NCBI RefSeq assembly: GCF_000687475.1
Contig: NC_057316.1
Span: forward strand, 1,798,001-1,862,000
Direction: 5' to 3'
DNA length: 64,000 bases
Source: Ustilaginoidea virens
Taxonomy: Eukaryota; Ascomycota; Sordariomycetes; Hypocreales; Clavicipitaceae
Shown one piece after another: positions 24,828 to 36,021 of the stretch; the first letter of the stretch is position 1; each line of letters opens with the position of its first letter. The notes beneath the pieces were generated by a model. The model worked only from the letters and a program-made list of their open reading frames with translations, was not told the DNA's origin and did no database searches. The translations under genes and the position numbers were made by a program.

Positions 24828-25932
24828 CTGCACAAGACGGAGGCTATATCGAGGTCGTTTCTCGGCGATAAAAACTCCCAACTCAACTCACGCAGGTCGT
24901 AAAATATGAACTGATATTTTCGAGTAGAAATCCTGGTATTGATGAAAGTATAAAACGCGAGATGAAGAAATGTTGAGATGATGAAAAATGGTGGTACTGC
25001 TTTCGGAGGAGTTGTAGAAGCGGAGAGCTGGTGTTTAAGCGGGTGGGTGGGTTGGTTGCTCAGCTTTCAAGCTCCACGCGCGATGCGCGATGCGCGACAC
25101 GGTTCTGTGGACGCGACTGACATTGCACTGGGGCCGTGCCGCGTTGGTTGAGTGGTCGCTGACCCGCTGGGGTTTGACTGCCTACCTGTCACATGACCCT
25201 GGCTTTAGAGACTCCACCATCACATATACTGTCACACTAACTACCCTCTACTCCGTACCAGGTCCACGTATCTTAAACTACTAATTACGTGGAAAGATAC
25301 CTCTTCCGGTTTGGGTTTCAGTTGCTGATGGGTGGCCAGGGTACATGTACCGTTGCTGCAGGTTCGCGTACTCCAATGAGCAGTACTCCGTACCATGTTG
25401 AAGCGCCAACACAGCACCGCTCAATACTTGTGCGTTCCTGTTCCTGGTCATGGTCACGGCGAGCTCTATGACGAACTTGCGGCGTACAAAAGTCCCGCAA
25501 ATATGCCCAAGTCATGGACCTCCCGCCGATTATTTCAAGCTGTCTTGCGGCAAACGGAATCACTGCCACTAGAATCAGGGATGGCGCGCGACGGTAGGCA
25601 AGGCTTGGACCAGCTTGACAGACAGCTTGCATGTTTTTCTCTCTTTTGCTCAACCATCTTCCATTTGGGGCTTTGGCTTCACTTGGGATCAGGTTACAGG
25701 ACAATGGCCAGGGAAGGTTGATATTATATAAAAAGGCATCTCCGTGCAGACGCCTTCGAGTTCCTTGCAATCTCCCCTGCCCCCTTTTTTTTATTTCTTT
25801 TTTTATTTCCTTTTTTTGTGACTTGATTCTTGTTTTCGTGCCTGTCGCCCTACACTGACTTCATATTCAACCAATTTTCCTCGCAACATTTTCTCGAGCA
25901 CACAGATGCAGTCCCCATGCCCCATTTTACAC
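24828..25932. other. Intergenic: MRC1 promoter and INO1 downstream region
   Basis: Holds the proposed MRC1 5' UTR intron (24891-24828), TACTCCGTA motifs at 25249 and 25384, a GGTACATGTACC at 25340, and T-rich tracts near 25786-25818. No gene is recognisable. Confidence 0.6.
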
Positions 25933-27678
25933 TCACAAAAGCTTGTGCTCGAGAGTCATGTCGGACTCTGGCTCGAGCCCAACGCAAGCGCGGAAAATGT
26001 TGGTCAGGGCAGCACGCTGCTTGGCGAGAGCGTTGACTACAGGTGTGCCCGGGGGGGTCAGAGGGGCCTTGAGCATGTAGCTGAGGACGCTGAGAACGCT
26101 GTGAAAGTTCTTGTAGCCGTTCTCAGAGATCGAGTCCTTCCACTGTATACGGGTCATCATCTCGGCAATGACCACGAGATCAATGATGAGAGGAGAAGCT
26201 AGCAGAGAGTCCTCGCAAATGTTGAACAGGCTGCAGACACATTAGTCGTGGAAAGGCAGAGATGGAGATAAAAGAAGCTCCGCGATGCGCCCAAAAAAAA
26301 CAAAAAAAAACCAAAAAAAAAAAAAAAGAAAACAAAAAAATGGGTCGGCATCAACTTACGAAATGGTCTGGTGGCCTCCCATGAAAATCTCGGCGTAGTA
26401 CTCGTCGAGTGCACGCTTATTGTCGGCAACGGCGGGCATGTATTTAATCACGACGCAATGGTCAGGATGCTCGCCCTTCTTGTACAGGACCGAGTTTGCC
26501 TCGACCATGTCGTCGACAACATTGGACTTGGAAATCTCCTTGGAGCGGAACTGCTTCTGGGAGCTCAGGTTCTTGCCGTCATTGTTGCCCAGGTGATTGT
26601 AGCTTGCAATCGACGTCAGCTTGATGCCAGCATTGATTAAAAAGTCAACAAGGGCCGACTTCATCTTTGTCTGGCCAGACTTGAAGTCATCGCCCCCAAT
26701 AAAGGCACCGTGCCTCTCCGCCAGCTGAATAGCACCGGGCACAAAGGTGTTCTGAGGAGAGCCGTTGATGAATGGCGTCTTTTCAAGGATGCAGGCGACG
26801 GCGAAAACAGTCGAGGGCGAAATTTCCTCATGGCCGTGTGCGATGGCTTCCAGCAGATTATCAGCCGTGTCGTTGACACCGGGAATCATGTCGGCATATC
26901 GCTCGGTATTGGCAGTCCACATGACGATGACCTTGTCCAGGTTGTTGTTGGCCTTGAAGTCGCGGATGTCCTGACGAAGCCTCTCGACATGTGCGTTGCA
27001 GGCCTTTGTGCCCTGGATAACATTGTCGGCACGATCTTCCTGGTTGGCGGCAATGAAGTCGGGATAGTAGATGGACGGAAGAGGTACCAAATCAGCCATC
27101 TCCTTCTTGACCAGAGACTTCAAGGTGGGCTCGAGAACTTGAGCACGGTCCATGGCCTGAGCCAAGTTCATCTTGCTAATGTCCCAGCCACCAATGACCA
27201 GATCGTTGGGATGAACCATGGGGAGAACGTCGCGGAAGGGGATGTTGATGTCCTTGTTGGTTTTGGCATCGATTCCCAGTTTCATGGTGGAGGCCATGAC
27301 GATTGAGCCATAGTAGTTGGCCTCACGGGGACCTTCCTTTGTCTCCCAGGCGAGGTTGCGACGGTTGGCAATAATGCCAGCAGTGACGGTGGTACCGTTG
27401 TTGCCACCCCAGCCGACCAGCATCATGCCCACCTTGGGCACTTGACGGGCAACTTTGAAGTCATACTTGGTCTCTTTGGGAGTAGCAACGTAGTTGCCAC
27501 TCGCGTCAGTCTCAATGCTGGTAGTGCGGTAGGTGTAGTGGGACTTGATCTCAGCATCCGTGTAGGTGACGTTGGGGGAGTTGACGATGAATGTCTTGGG
27601 GGAAGCCGTGGCATCGGCGTTGGCATAGACCGCCCCGTTCGCGGAACCCGAGCTAACATCTTGTGCGTGCGGAGCCAT
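25933..27678 (-). CDS. INO1: Inositol-3-phosphate synthase
   Basis: Converts glucose 6-phosphate to 1D-myo-inositol 3-phosphate with bound NAD+, the committed step of inositol synthesis in the cytosol. Two coding exons: 27678-26360 and 26230-25933, giving 538 residues, normal for fungal Ino1. The intron has GTAAGT and TGCAG ends and contains a long A-rich tract. The NAD motif GWGGNNG is at 89-95. Further conserved stretches are [30 protein letters not shown] and [10 protein letters not shown], and the C-terminal exon carries [19 protein letters not shown] at 27929 and a CAG ending at 27849 suggest an 81-bp intron in the 5' UTR. Its product feeds phosphatidylinositol synthesis with CDP-DAG from the CDS1 gene in this window. 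I see no clear inositol-responsive element. Confidence 0.96.
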
Positions 27679-29758
27679 TGGGACGAGTGGAAGAAGCGGC
27701 GCGCAAGAATTTCCCTGGGCAAATTATATAAAAGGGGTAGTTGAGAGGCTTGCTGCTGTCTGTTTTTGCCTTTTACTGGGTCTCGACCGAGTCCGATGCT
27801 CCTCCAGAATCGGCTGAGCAACGGGCTCCTGCGAACGGGTGGTGAATCCTGTTGATTTGTTTGCGTCAATACGACTGATGACTGCATCGGCAAAGACTGG
27901 TCGGATGTGCTAATGGAGGGTCGACTTACGAGTTGAGAAGATTGGAAAACGTCTTGACGACTGTGTGATCGAGGTTCAACGCCTCGATCTGTGCAAGTTG
28001 GACAAGTGTTTTGCGTGTGGTTGGCTTGCTCTGAGTAAGCAAGGATGTGATGCTGGAGCTGTCAAGTTTGTTCAAGTTTGTTCCTTGAATGAGCCAGACT
28101 GTGCTTGGGAGGTGGGCGTGGGTGGAAAAGGGAAGAAGAAAAGGTGAAACGCACCAGACACCAGACACGCGGGCAGACGGTGGACTTGTTTGATTGATAT
28201 AGGTAAGGATAACCGCGGCTTGGGCTTTTGCTAGCCGCTTGCTTGCTGCCCGTTGTTTCCCCTGTGAGCCCCACGGCTAAACAAGGCGGTGAGGATATAT
28301 GTACAGTCTGGTACATACTGTCTGGTAGCATCAGCCTAACAGTTGAGCGGAGCTCTCCACAGACGACCACAAAGTGACAAACTGTTGACACGTCCTTTCT
28401 CGTTAAGAGGTACCAGACGGTAACCAGTACCAAGACGGTAAGCAGGCCTACAGGTAAGCCGCCGGCCAGGGAGAGGGAGAGGGAGAGGGAGAGGGAGAGG
28501 GAGGGGGAGAGGGAGGGCTGGGAGGAGCCAGGCAAGCTCTCACGTGCAGATTTCAATGGACAAGACCCTCCCTCAGCCGCGAGGGGTCGGTCAATTGGGT
28601 CAACTGGTGGACCAGACCAGAACTTGTTGCCGACGACCATGATCCCAAATAAACCATTGAAATCATTCATGTATCGAAACACCACATGCAGCGTCCGCAT
28701 CACGCTGCTGATGGCGAATGGTAGGTAGCGAACCTGTCAATCATGACTCATCCGAGCTGCCATCAAACGCTCTCTCACCCATCATCTATCCCCAACATTC
28801 AATTCAACCACTTGATTTCAGACACATGGTGGTTCAACGACGACGCAATGCGTCTGTGATGCAGCCATCAGCCATCAGCCATCAGCCATCACCAAAAGTC
28901 CAGGCTGTGTATCCACCGAGTACGGAGTGAGTAGTTTTGAGCTTCTGAATTACATAGGCCCGGCTAATAGCATCAAGGTGCGTATACGTACTTTAGTACT
29001 GCTACCCAGCATCTTATCAGTACTTTGTCTCACCGCCATTGTCATGCTCGAGGGCGTCCATTATACGGGCCCCGTTCCGGTCTCCCAAGGATCCCACGCC
29101 ATATTGCGTATTGCGCCTGCTCTCCCGTCCCACGTTTCCGTCTCGGAAAGCTGGAACCTAGGGGTGTGGTGTGCATGAAAGGGACTGCGAACTGCACAAG
29201 TGCATATGCCAGGCCTTTCCCGTTACTATTTGTCCGCTATTTTGTGTGCGCCTCCAACCTACCGACCCACCTCTTATGAGCATTCTACATTAGGTGCTGT
29301 ACATACATACTACACCATGGGTCGGTAGGTACAGTACATGTATGCAATGACACCTTGTGTCGGCCAGTACGCGCGTCAATGTCGGCGGATATGCTGCATA
29401 CTGACTGGTTGCCATGGTTCAGACACATCATCAACCGCAGTCGCTCTGCACGAGTGGCCCAACGGCACGGTCGCTTCCGGGTGTAAATGGGCGATCCTAT
29501 AATACATGCGGATCTCCGTACGGTACACTGGAAATTCCGACGGAAAGTGTGTCACGGACTGACTGACGGAGAACTGCGGCACCCGAGTAGACCCTACTTT
29601 GCCATATAGGAGGTAGGTACATGTAGGCAGCCCGATCGCCTCGACAGCAACACCAGCCCGTTTTCCCTGCATTTTCCACTACTTGGCGCTACCTAGGAGG
29701 TACATTTGTAGTCAACATTCAACCAACGCCTCCAACTTGATCCATAGCTGCCGGGTGC
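27679..29758. other. Intergenic: INO1 promoter and downstream space
   Basis: Contains the proposed INO1 5' UTR intron (27929-27849), a GGGAGA repeat at about 28469-28518, a CATCAGC triplication near 28864-28890, and copies of TACGGAGT and TACATGTA-like motifs. No gene is recognised. Confidence 0.55.
28469..28518. repeat. GGGAGA hexamer microsatellite
   Basis: About eight near-perfect GGGAGA units, intergenic. Confidence 0.85.
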
Positions 29759-30520
29759 TCAAAGCACAAAGCCGTGTGCGGCCGCTCGCACTCGAGACTG
29801 AATCCACACCAACCCAGGCGGGCAGTTAAAACACGACCAAGTTCTCGCATGACCAGAGTGGCCAGCCGTGTCCCTGAAGTCCCCTTCTGGACCAAATTCC
29901 TCAACTCTAGAATCATCGGCCATTTTTATAAAGTAGCTTACAGTTCCCGATCCCAGCGGGTTGGAGGCGTAATAGTTCCCAGAGTAGCCGCCAGCAACCG
30001 CTTGATTGTCGATCAGGACTTGATCCGCACAGATGGGCCATTGAACCCAGTTTCCTCTGTAGTTGGTTCCATGAAACAAGTCGCATACCTGGTTCTCAGG
30101 ACACCTCTGCAAGTTTTTAGTCTTGTGGTATTTGACGGGTGCCCTTGGTGAATTGCAGTAAAGCCTTCCTGTTCTCTGCAGGTCCCCGGGGCAAGTCCCG
30201 CCTACAGAACGGAAGTCTCCACTGTAAGCCCCGCGGCAAACCTGGTTGTAATGCTCAATCCAAGCCTTGGCAATAAAATCATTGTTAACTTCCCCTCCGA
30301 TAAGAGCGCGCCTGTGAAGCGCCAGGCTGGTTTGCTTTCTGCCGCGGCTAGCTTCTGCGATGAACTCGTCGACGGAGAGGTTTTTGCGGAATCTAGGGTT
30401 CGGGGCCGAGCTGCCAGGTGCTGCTGCCCTGGCATTGTGTGGAGTAATAGGTGAGGGTTTGCCGGGCGCAAGACCTCCTAAACATGTTGTCGTGCATAGC
30501 AAGAGGAGCAGCAGAATCAT
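29759..30520 (-). CDS. Predicted small secreted cysteine-rich protein
   Basis: Single-exon frame of 253 residues with a strong secretion signal: a run of leucines directly after Met-Ile, then TTTCLGG, with probable cleavage near residues 16-20. A Pro/Ala-rich stretch follows. The mature part has eight cysteines (in VCRG, TCPG, LYCN, RCPENQVC, PICA and SCFNCP), an even number suited to disulfide bonds, plus YRGNWVQWP. There is no membrane anchor or known catalytic motif. Secretion is inferred from sequence; effector, adhesin or wall roles are all possible and I assign none. The C-terminal ~50 residues contain fewer conserved-looking features, so the 3' end could involve an unrecognised intron. 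Neighbours are INO1 and SEM1, with no evident functional link. Confidence 0.6.
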   Translation of the reverse strand: MILLLLLLCTTTCLGGLAPGKPSPITPHNARAAAPGSSAPNPRFRKNLSVDEFIAEASRGRKQTSLALHRRALIGGEVNNDFIAKAWIEHYNQVCRGAYSGDFRSVGGTCPGDLQRTGRLYCNSPRAPVKYHKTKNLQRCPENQVCDLFHGTNYRGNWVQWPICADQVLIDNQAVAGGYSGNYYASNPLGSGTVSYFIKMADDSRVEEFGPEGDFRDTAGHSGHARTWSCFNCPPGLVWIQSRVRAAAHGFVL

Positions 30521-31509
30521 GTTAGGTGATCAATACGCAAGGAGAAAAGGGGGGCGGAAAGGGAATAACTAAAAACTCAGTTGGTGTTGGGAATAGGAAA
30601 CAACGCTCAAGGTAGGTAGGGTCGAGGAGTGACTATTATATGCATTTTCGAATCTAGACAAACGTTATGCCATAAGCCGCGACGTATAGTAGGCGGTAAA
30701 ACAAGAAGAGGGGTTGCATCATCCCAAACATGGTTATCAATCATGGTTATCAAAGCATCAATGGCTTTCCACGTAGAAAAAGCTACAGGCCTCGTTTCCC
30801 GGTCGCTCCCAGCCAGGAGACCGACCGGTCGGCTACATGACATGACATGACGCTTGACAACAACTTTGCTTGATACCAGAGCTCCCCGAAAGCGGGGATA
30901 CACTGCGAGAAGCGCATATAATCAGTTTAGACATGATTCGTATCAGTAAACAAAAGCAGCCTCGACTGGTTCGAGGTATGGCTACACGCATGGTTGCGGC
31001 CTCAGATACTGACGGGCATGTATCAGGGTTTTTTTGTCATTCACCCGGATTAGCCATCGTGAGGCACTTTACGTTGCCAGGCGTGGTACAGGCGTATTGC
31101 TATTACGTACCTGGATGAAGCTGGGGCCTGGTCCCCGGCCGGTCGAGAAGAATATAGAGAAGAGAAGACGCGCTTCCCCCCCTGTTTATAACGCAGCTTT
31201 TTCGACGAGGTAGATGGCGCGAAGCTATCATGGCAGCTGCTTGCTTGCATCGTAAGAAGTGGGGTCTGGTCAGGCACGCGCCGATTTGCGGAGTCGTCTG
31301 CTTTGTACATACATGGGTACTTTGCTTTGCACTAATGAGGTGTGCAGTTATGTATGCACATACATATGTACATACATAGCCCCAGCCAGACCTTCCTTCA
31401 TTCCCTTCACATGCAGCCAGACACCAAAAAACACCTCGTCCCGATTCCATCGCTCTAACCCACCCCCCCCTTCCAACTTTAATCACCGGAGGGGGCAAAC
31501 AAAAAAACA
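30521..31509. other. Divergent intergenic region
   Basis: Lies between the secreted-protein gene (minus) and SEM1 (plus). Small frames here have no domain. It contains TACATACA-type repeats near 31345-31377 and a C-run at 31461-31470 shortly before SEM1. No gene is seen. Confidence 0.55.
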
Positions 31510-31911
31510 ATGGCATCCTCGGAACCCAAGCCCGAAGACACCCACCCTCCCGAGGACAAGAAAGCCTCCGCGCTGGGCGAGGATGACGAGTTTGAAGACT
31601 TCCCCGTAGACGGTGAGCGGCCCCGCGGGCTTCCTCGACACCGCGCAACCTGACGGCTGACTGACAGCACCCCGGCAGACTGGCCCGAGGAGCAGACAGA
31701 GGGGGCGCAAGCCAGCGAGACCAAGCATCTCTGGGAAGAGAGCTGGGACGACGACGACACCACCGACGATTTCTCCGCGCAGCTCAAGTACGTCCGTTTG
31801 CCCGGGGGCGGGCCTGCCCTGCTCTCAGACCCGCCGAGCGGAAGAATGCAGTGCTGACTTTTTTCTCCCAGGGAGGAACTGAAGAAGGTGGAGGCGTCCA
31901 AGAGGAAATGA
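31510..31911 (+). CDS. SEM1: 26S proteasome subunit Sem1/Dss1
   Basis: Tiny acidic subunit of the proteasome lid; the same protein also works in the TREX-2 mRNA export complex and with BRCA2-type recombination factors. Three small exons: 31510-31612, 31679-31787 and 31872-31911, giving 83 residues. Splice ends are GTGAGC/CAG and GTACGT/CAG, and codons split across both junctions restore the family motif. Two acidic-aromatic patches are visible: DDEFEDFPVDDWPEE near 26-40, and LWEESWDDDDTTDDFSAQL near 51-69. A short basic helix ending SKRK closes the protein. These two patches are the ubiquitin- and partner-binding segments of Dss1. The gene is easily missed because each exon is under 110 bp. 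It converges on PGK. Confidence 0.95.
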
Positions 31912-32306
31912 GGTGCTGGGGGGGGGGGGGGGGGAAGGGGGGGGCAGGCGGGATGAGAACAAGGCTTGACAAGGCTGTGATGTAAAGACTCGCGTGGAAG
32001 AACTACGGCGTCTTTTACCTGGCGCGCGTGCGGTCAAACGAATGATGCGTGTCACGAGACGCACGCGCAATCGCAATATAATTCATCGTCATGAATCCAA
32101 GGCGCTCGTCAATCTTGGTGTTGAAACGTCCCGACACTACAGCAGGGACTTGCCCATTCGCCCTTTTCAACAGAAGCCCGTTGTTACTTTTCATTTCGGC
32201 CACAGACTATCCGAAAAGGAAAGAATACACACACACATTTATAAGTGATGAGGGTTCTTGCGTTTTGTGCCATTCTTTTTTCTTCCCCTGTAGAAAACTT
32301 GACGGC
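31912..32306. other. Convergent intergenic region (SEM1/PGK)
   Basis: Carries a broken G-run at about 31917-31944 immediately after the SEM1 stop. The rest is unremarkable 3' flanking DNA of both genes. No gene is seen. Confidence 0.6.
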
Positions 32307-33920
32307 TTACTTACTCGACAGAGCGGCGACGCCGGGAAGCTCCTTGCCCTCCAACAATTCCAAGCTGGCACCGCCGCCTGTAGACACATGGCTGAGCTTA
32401 TCCTCGACGCCGTACTTGGCAGCCACGGTGGCGGTATCACCACCTCCGATGATCACAATCTTGCCGCCCTTTTGGCAGCCGTCGACAGCAGCGTCGAGAA
32501 TGGCCTTTGTGCCCTTGGCAAAGCTGTCAAACTCAAAGACACCGGCGGGGCCGTTCCACAGGATGGTCTTGGCCTCGTCAATGGCCTCCTTGAAAAGAGC
32601 AGACGACTTCTCGCCACAGTCGAGACCCATCTCGCCGTCGGGGATGCCCTTGGAGTCGGTGGCGTATCCTACCTTGGCGTCCTTGGCAAACTTGTCTCCG
32701 GTGACAAAGTCCACGGGCAGGACAACCTTGACATTCTTGGCCTTGGCCTTTTCCATCAGTTGTTTCACAGTCTTGGAACCAGCCTCGTCAAAGAGCGAGT
32801 TGCCAATCGACATGTCGTCGAGCACCTTCTTAAAGGTGAAAGCCATGCCGCCGCCGATGATGAGCGTGTTGACCTTGTCCAGCAAGTTGTCGATGAGCTG
32901 AATCTTGTCCGAGATCTTGGCACCGCCCAGAATGGCCAGGAAGGGACGCTGAGGAGACTCGAGCACCTTGGCAAAGTACTCGAGCTCCTTCTTCATGAGA
33001 AAGCCAGCTGCCTTTTGTGGAAGATTGACACCAACCATGGACGAATGAGCACGGTGAGCGGTACCGAAAGCGTCGTCTGTGCAGGTTCTCAATCAGCCCA
33101 AGCGCACACACACAAGCTTTGATAACAAGCCACATGGCCGTTGCGCCGATATATATATATATATATATATTTCTTCCTTTTGTCCTCGCAAGGCCAAACA
33201 AAACACTCACTGATGTAAACGTCGCCAAGGGCAGTCAAGCCCTTGCGGAAATCCTCCACCTTGGCCTTGTCAGCTTTGGTCTTGTTGCCGTCCTTGTCCT
33301 TGGAGCTGCCCTCCTCCTCAAGGTGGAATCGCAAGTTCTCGAGGAGAACGACATCGCCGTCGTTTGCCTTGTTCACAGTCTCCTCGACCTCGGATCCCAC
33401 GCAGTCGGGAGCAAAGGTGACCTTTTTGCCCAACAGATGCTCAAGCTCGGGAACGACCGGCTGGAGGGAGTACTTGGGGTTGGGAGAGCCGTTGGGACGG
33501 CCGAGGTGGGACATCAAAATGACGGACTTGGCCCCATGGTCGAGGGCGTACTTGATGGTGGGGACGGCTCCCACAATACGCTGGTTGTTGGTGATTTTCT
33601 TGTTCTCGTCGAGTGGGACGTTGAAGTCGACCTGCGGCGAAGGGGCAGATGTGTCAGCGATACCGTCGCTTTCAAAGCAAAAAGGCCCTCTCGGCACTCA
33701 GCTCGCGCAACGAAACCGAGGGTTTTATTTGCGCGAATGGTTTGCAAGCAAAAGGCAACGTATAGCTTTTGCTGTTTGTGGATGTATCCATTCACTTGAT
33801 TCAATCGACCGACGAGATCCAGCTGGCGTCACTGGCAAAGCTCCCCAGACTCACCCGGATAAGAACCCGCTTTCCCTTGACGTCCACGTCGGTGATGGAA
33901 AGCTTGCTAGCCAGAGACAT
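32307..33920 (-). CDS. PGK1: Phosphoglycerate kinase
   Basis: Glycolytic enzyme transferring phosphate from 1,3-bisphosphoglycerate to ADP in the cytosol. Three exons: 33920-33855, 33631-33211 and 33076-32307, giving 418 residues, standard for fungal PGK. The first intron interrupts the signature KRVLIRVDFNVPL exactly between R and V. The second splits the Asn codon of [19 protein letters not shown]-site motifs are intact: [22 protein letters not shown] and [13 protein letters not shown], ending with [13 protein letters not shown]. The second intron holds a TA dinucleotide run near 33150-33172. The start is the only ATG that gives [18 protein letters not shown]. Strong expression is expected for this family, but no particular promoter element is recognised. 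Confidence 0.97.
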
Positions 33921-34903
33921 GTTGCAGCGGAATCGAGGCGGCCGTAGGATGGAGAAGATGGCGAGCTCGGAGAGGGGAAGTCGTGGTGAAGAAGAGAGAA
34001 ACGTCCTTGGTTGTCCCCGATTACAGCTTGCCTTGACGAAAAGGATGCAGACGTTGGAAACTTGTTGTCGCTCGCCTTGTTGTTCTGTTTGTATGTAGGG
34101 ACTCCGGAGGGGGTTGACGGAGAGCGGGGCAACGGCCAACAAAGCTTCTTGGCGGGGGTGCAAGAATCACCACTCAACAGTCCCAGTTGGTCTCCCCAGC
34201 ACGAAGCGGTGACGCTGCATGCGTGCGACATCATTTGGGGAAAAACAAAAAAAAAAAAAACCCTCTATAAATGACCGCCCCATTTATGAGCATGAATGGC
34301 ATTACTAGGTCCGATATGCCTTGCACCATACGGAGTACTCGGTGGCAATGGCATCACGGCCGGCCCACTCGGCCCATAAACGTAGGGCATCTTGTGTTTG
34401 CTGCAGTGACCGAGGTAGCCGTTTAGATGAGCATTTGCCCCTTGGACATTCTGAGGACACCCTCTTGCACCATTTCATTATCCCCATGATGGCAACAGTA
34501 CTTCAAAATTCGCATCGTCGCATTTCACCATCCAGCACGGATTAAAACACCAGACCCAACCCCAAGTCTTCACCCGCCCGCTCGCTTTTGCAGTCCAGTG
34601 TCAGTCAATACATCCAGCATGTATCTTTGCAGAAAAAAATAATAAACAAGCAAGCATGCAAGCATGCAAGCAAGCAAGCAAGCCAGCAAGCCAGCAAGAA
34701 CCAGTAATGCTCCCCAACACCAGGCGTGCGAAGATGTACATTGCCCAAATCAACCAAAGCCATACGTGATTCAAGAAAACGCGACAGTTGGCGCGGCAAG
34801 AGTAAACCCAAAGAGCTAGCTACTACGGCCCCCATCCCGTGGTACGCAGCTTGAGAAGTCAAGTCTCCCGTTACTTGAGCCCCCACGAAACCCAGTTCCA
34901 CCA
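33921..34903. other. Intergenic: PGK promoter and Mpv17 downstream region
   Basis: Holds an A-run at 34247-34260, TACGGAGTA at 34329, and an AAGC/CAAG tetranucleotide tract near 34647-34698. No gene is recognised. Confidence 0.6.
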
Positions 34904-36021
34904 CTAGCCCGAAGCGTTCGTAAGCGACAAGTACGCCGTCCAGGCGATACCGATGGTTGAGACAAAAGGCTGCGAAAGCGACGCCATTAGCAATACCGTT
35001 GGGGTTAGACGGTCGACCGGGGTGTCTATTGACTTACCAGCTGGAACTGAACCGGCATGAGGCGAAAGTTGACAATTTGCACAGCTGGCCAGACGACATA
35101 GTTGGCCTTGAGAGTAGGCACATACATGTCCCGGAGCTTGTGGGTGACTGCTCGGCGTCCACCTCCCTCCGCCACAGTCATGGCGACGAAGAAAAGGCCC
35201 ACGCCGAACGGTGCGTACACCAGCTGATCGAGGACGACTCGCTTCATGGCCGGGCCGAAGGCGCTGGCTTTTGTCATGGGGAACGCTCGCTCGAGGAAGC
35301 GGAACCACTTGAACTGCAGAGGGGCGACGCAGAAACCGTAGGCCATGAACCGGGTCAGGCGCTCGAGGTCGAACGACGGCGGCAGCGCCTTGTGGTTGGG
35401 AACAAAGTCCCGCTCAAAGTCTGCGCTCTTTCTGCCGAGCTCGTGGATCTCGATCGAGAACTGGTCCTCCTTTGTCAAGCCAATGGTTTTTTGGGCGCCG
35501 CGACAGCGAATGGCTGTGACGCTCTGGGCGACCGTGTCGGCAATGCCGCCGAGGACGGCGTTTGTTACCATCATGGTCATGACTGGAGGTTGGAGACTGG
35601 TTAGATATTTTTATTTTATTTTGTCTTCTTTCTGTCCGGGTGCATGCACGTACGCGGTCGTTCTTCATAGTAAGAGTTGAATCTCGCGATCAATCTCGCA
35701 ACCAAGGCCATCTCGATCAGAAAGACGACGGTGTGGAGGATCGGCTGCAGAGCAGTCTACGCATTAGTATGGTAAAGGACGTCGAAAGAGACTGCAACGT
35801 TTTGGCCAAGTGTGAGGTGAGGCTGGTGTGACAGTGTGAATTGGGTAGGTGCGGTAGGGTAAGCTGGCATCAGACCAAGAAAACAAAGTGGAGTCAAGTT
35901 GGGTTTGGTGGCGAGGCGAGGCGAGGCGAGGCGAGGGGGAATAGTTACGTACGATGCGACCAAAGAGATATTTTCCGTTGACGGAGCGGAGAATCCGCCG
36001 CTGGTTAGACTCCCAGGACAT
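34904..36021 (-). CDS. Mpv17/PMP22 family membrane protein
   Basis: Four exons: 36021-35953, 35744-35654, 35582-35038 and 34969-34904, giving 256 residues. All introns are GT..AG; the first is about 208 bp and contains a GAGGC pentamer run. The protein starts MSWESNQRRILRSVNGKYLF. Four hydrophobic segments follow, with family motifs: TNAVLGGIADTVAQS, RFMAYGFCVAPLQFKWF, DQLVYAPFG, NYVVWPAVQIVNFRLMPVQF and GIAWTAYLS. Members sit in the inner mitochondrial or peroxisomal membrane and are thought to act as channels; the organelle is not decided by this sequence. An insertion of about 40 polar residues (CRGAQKTIGL to NHKALPPSF) lies between the first two motifs. A model using only the large third exon would lose the start and the last 22 codons. 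Confidence 0.93.
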
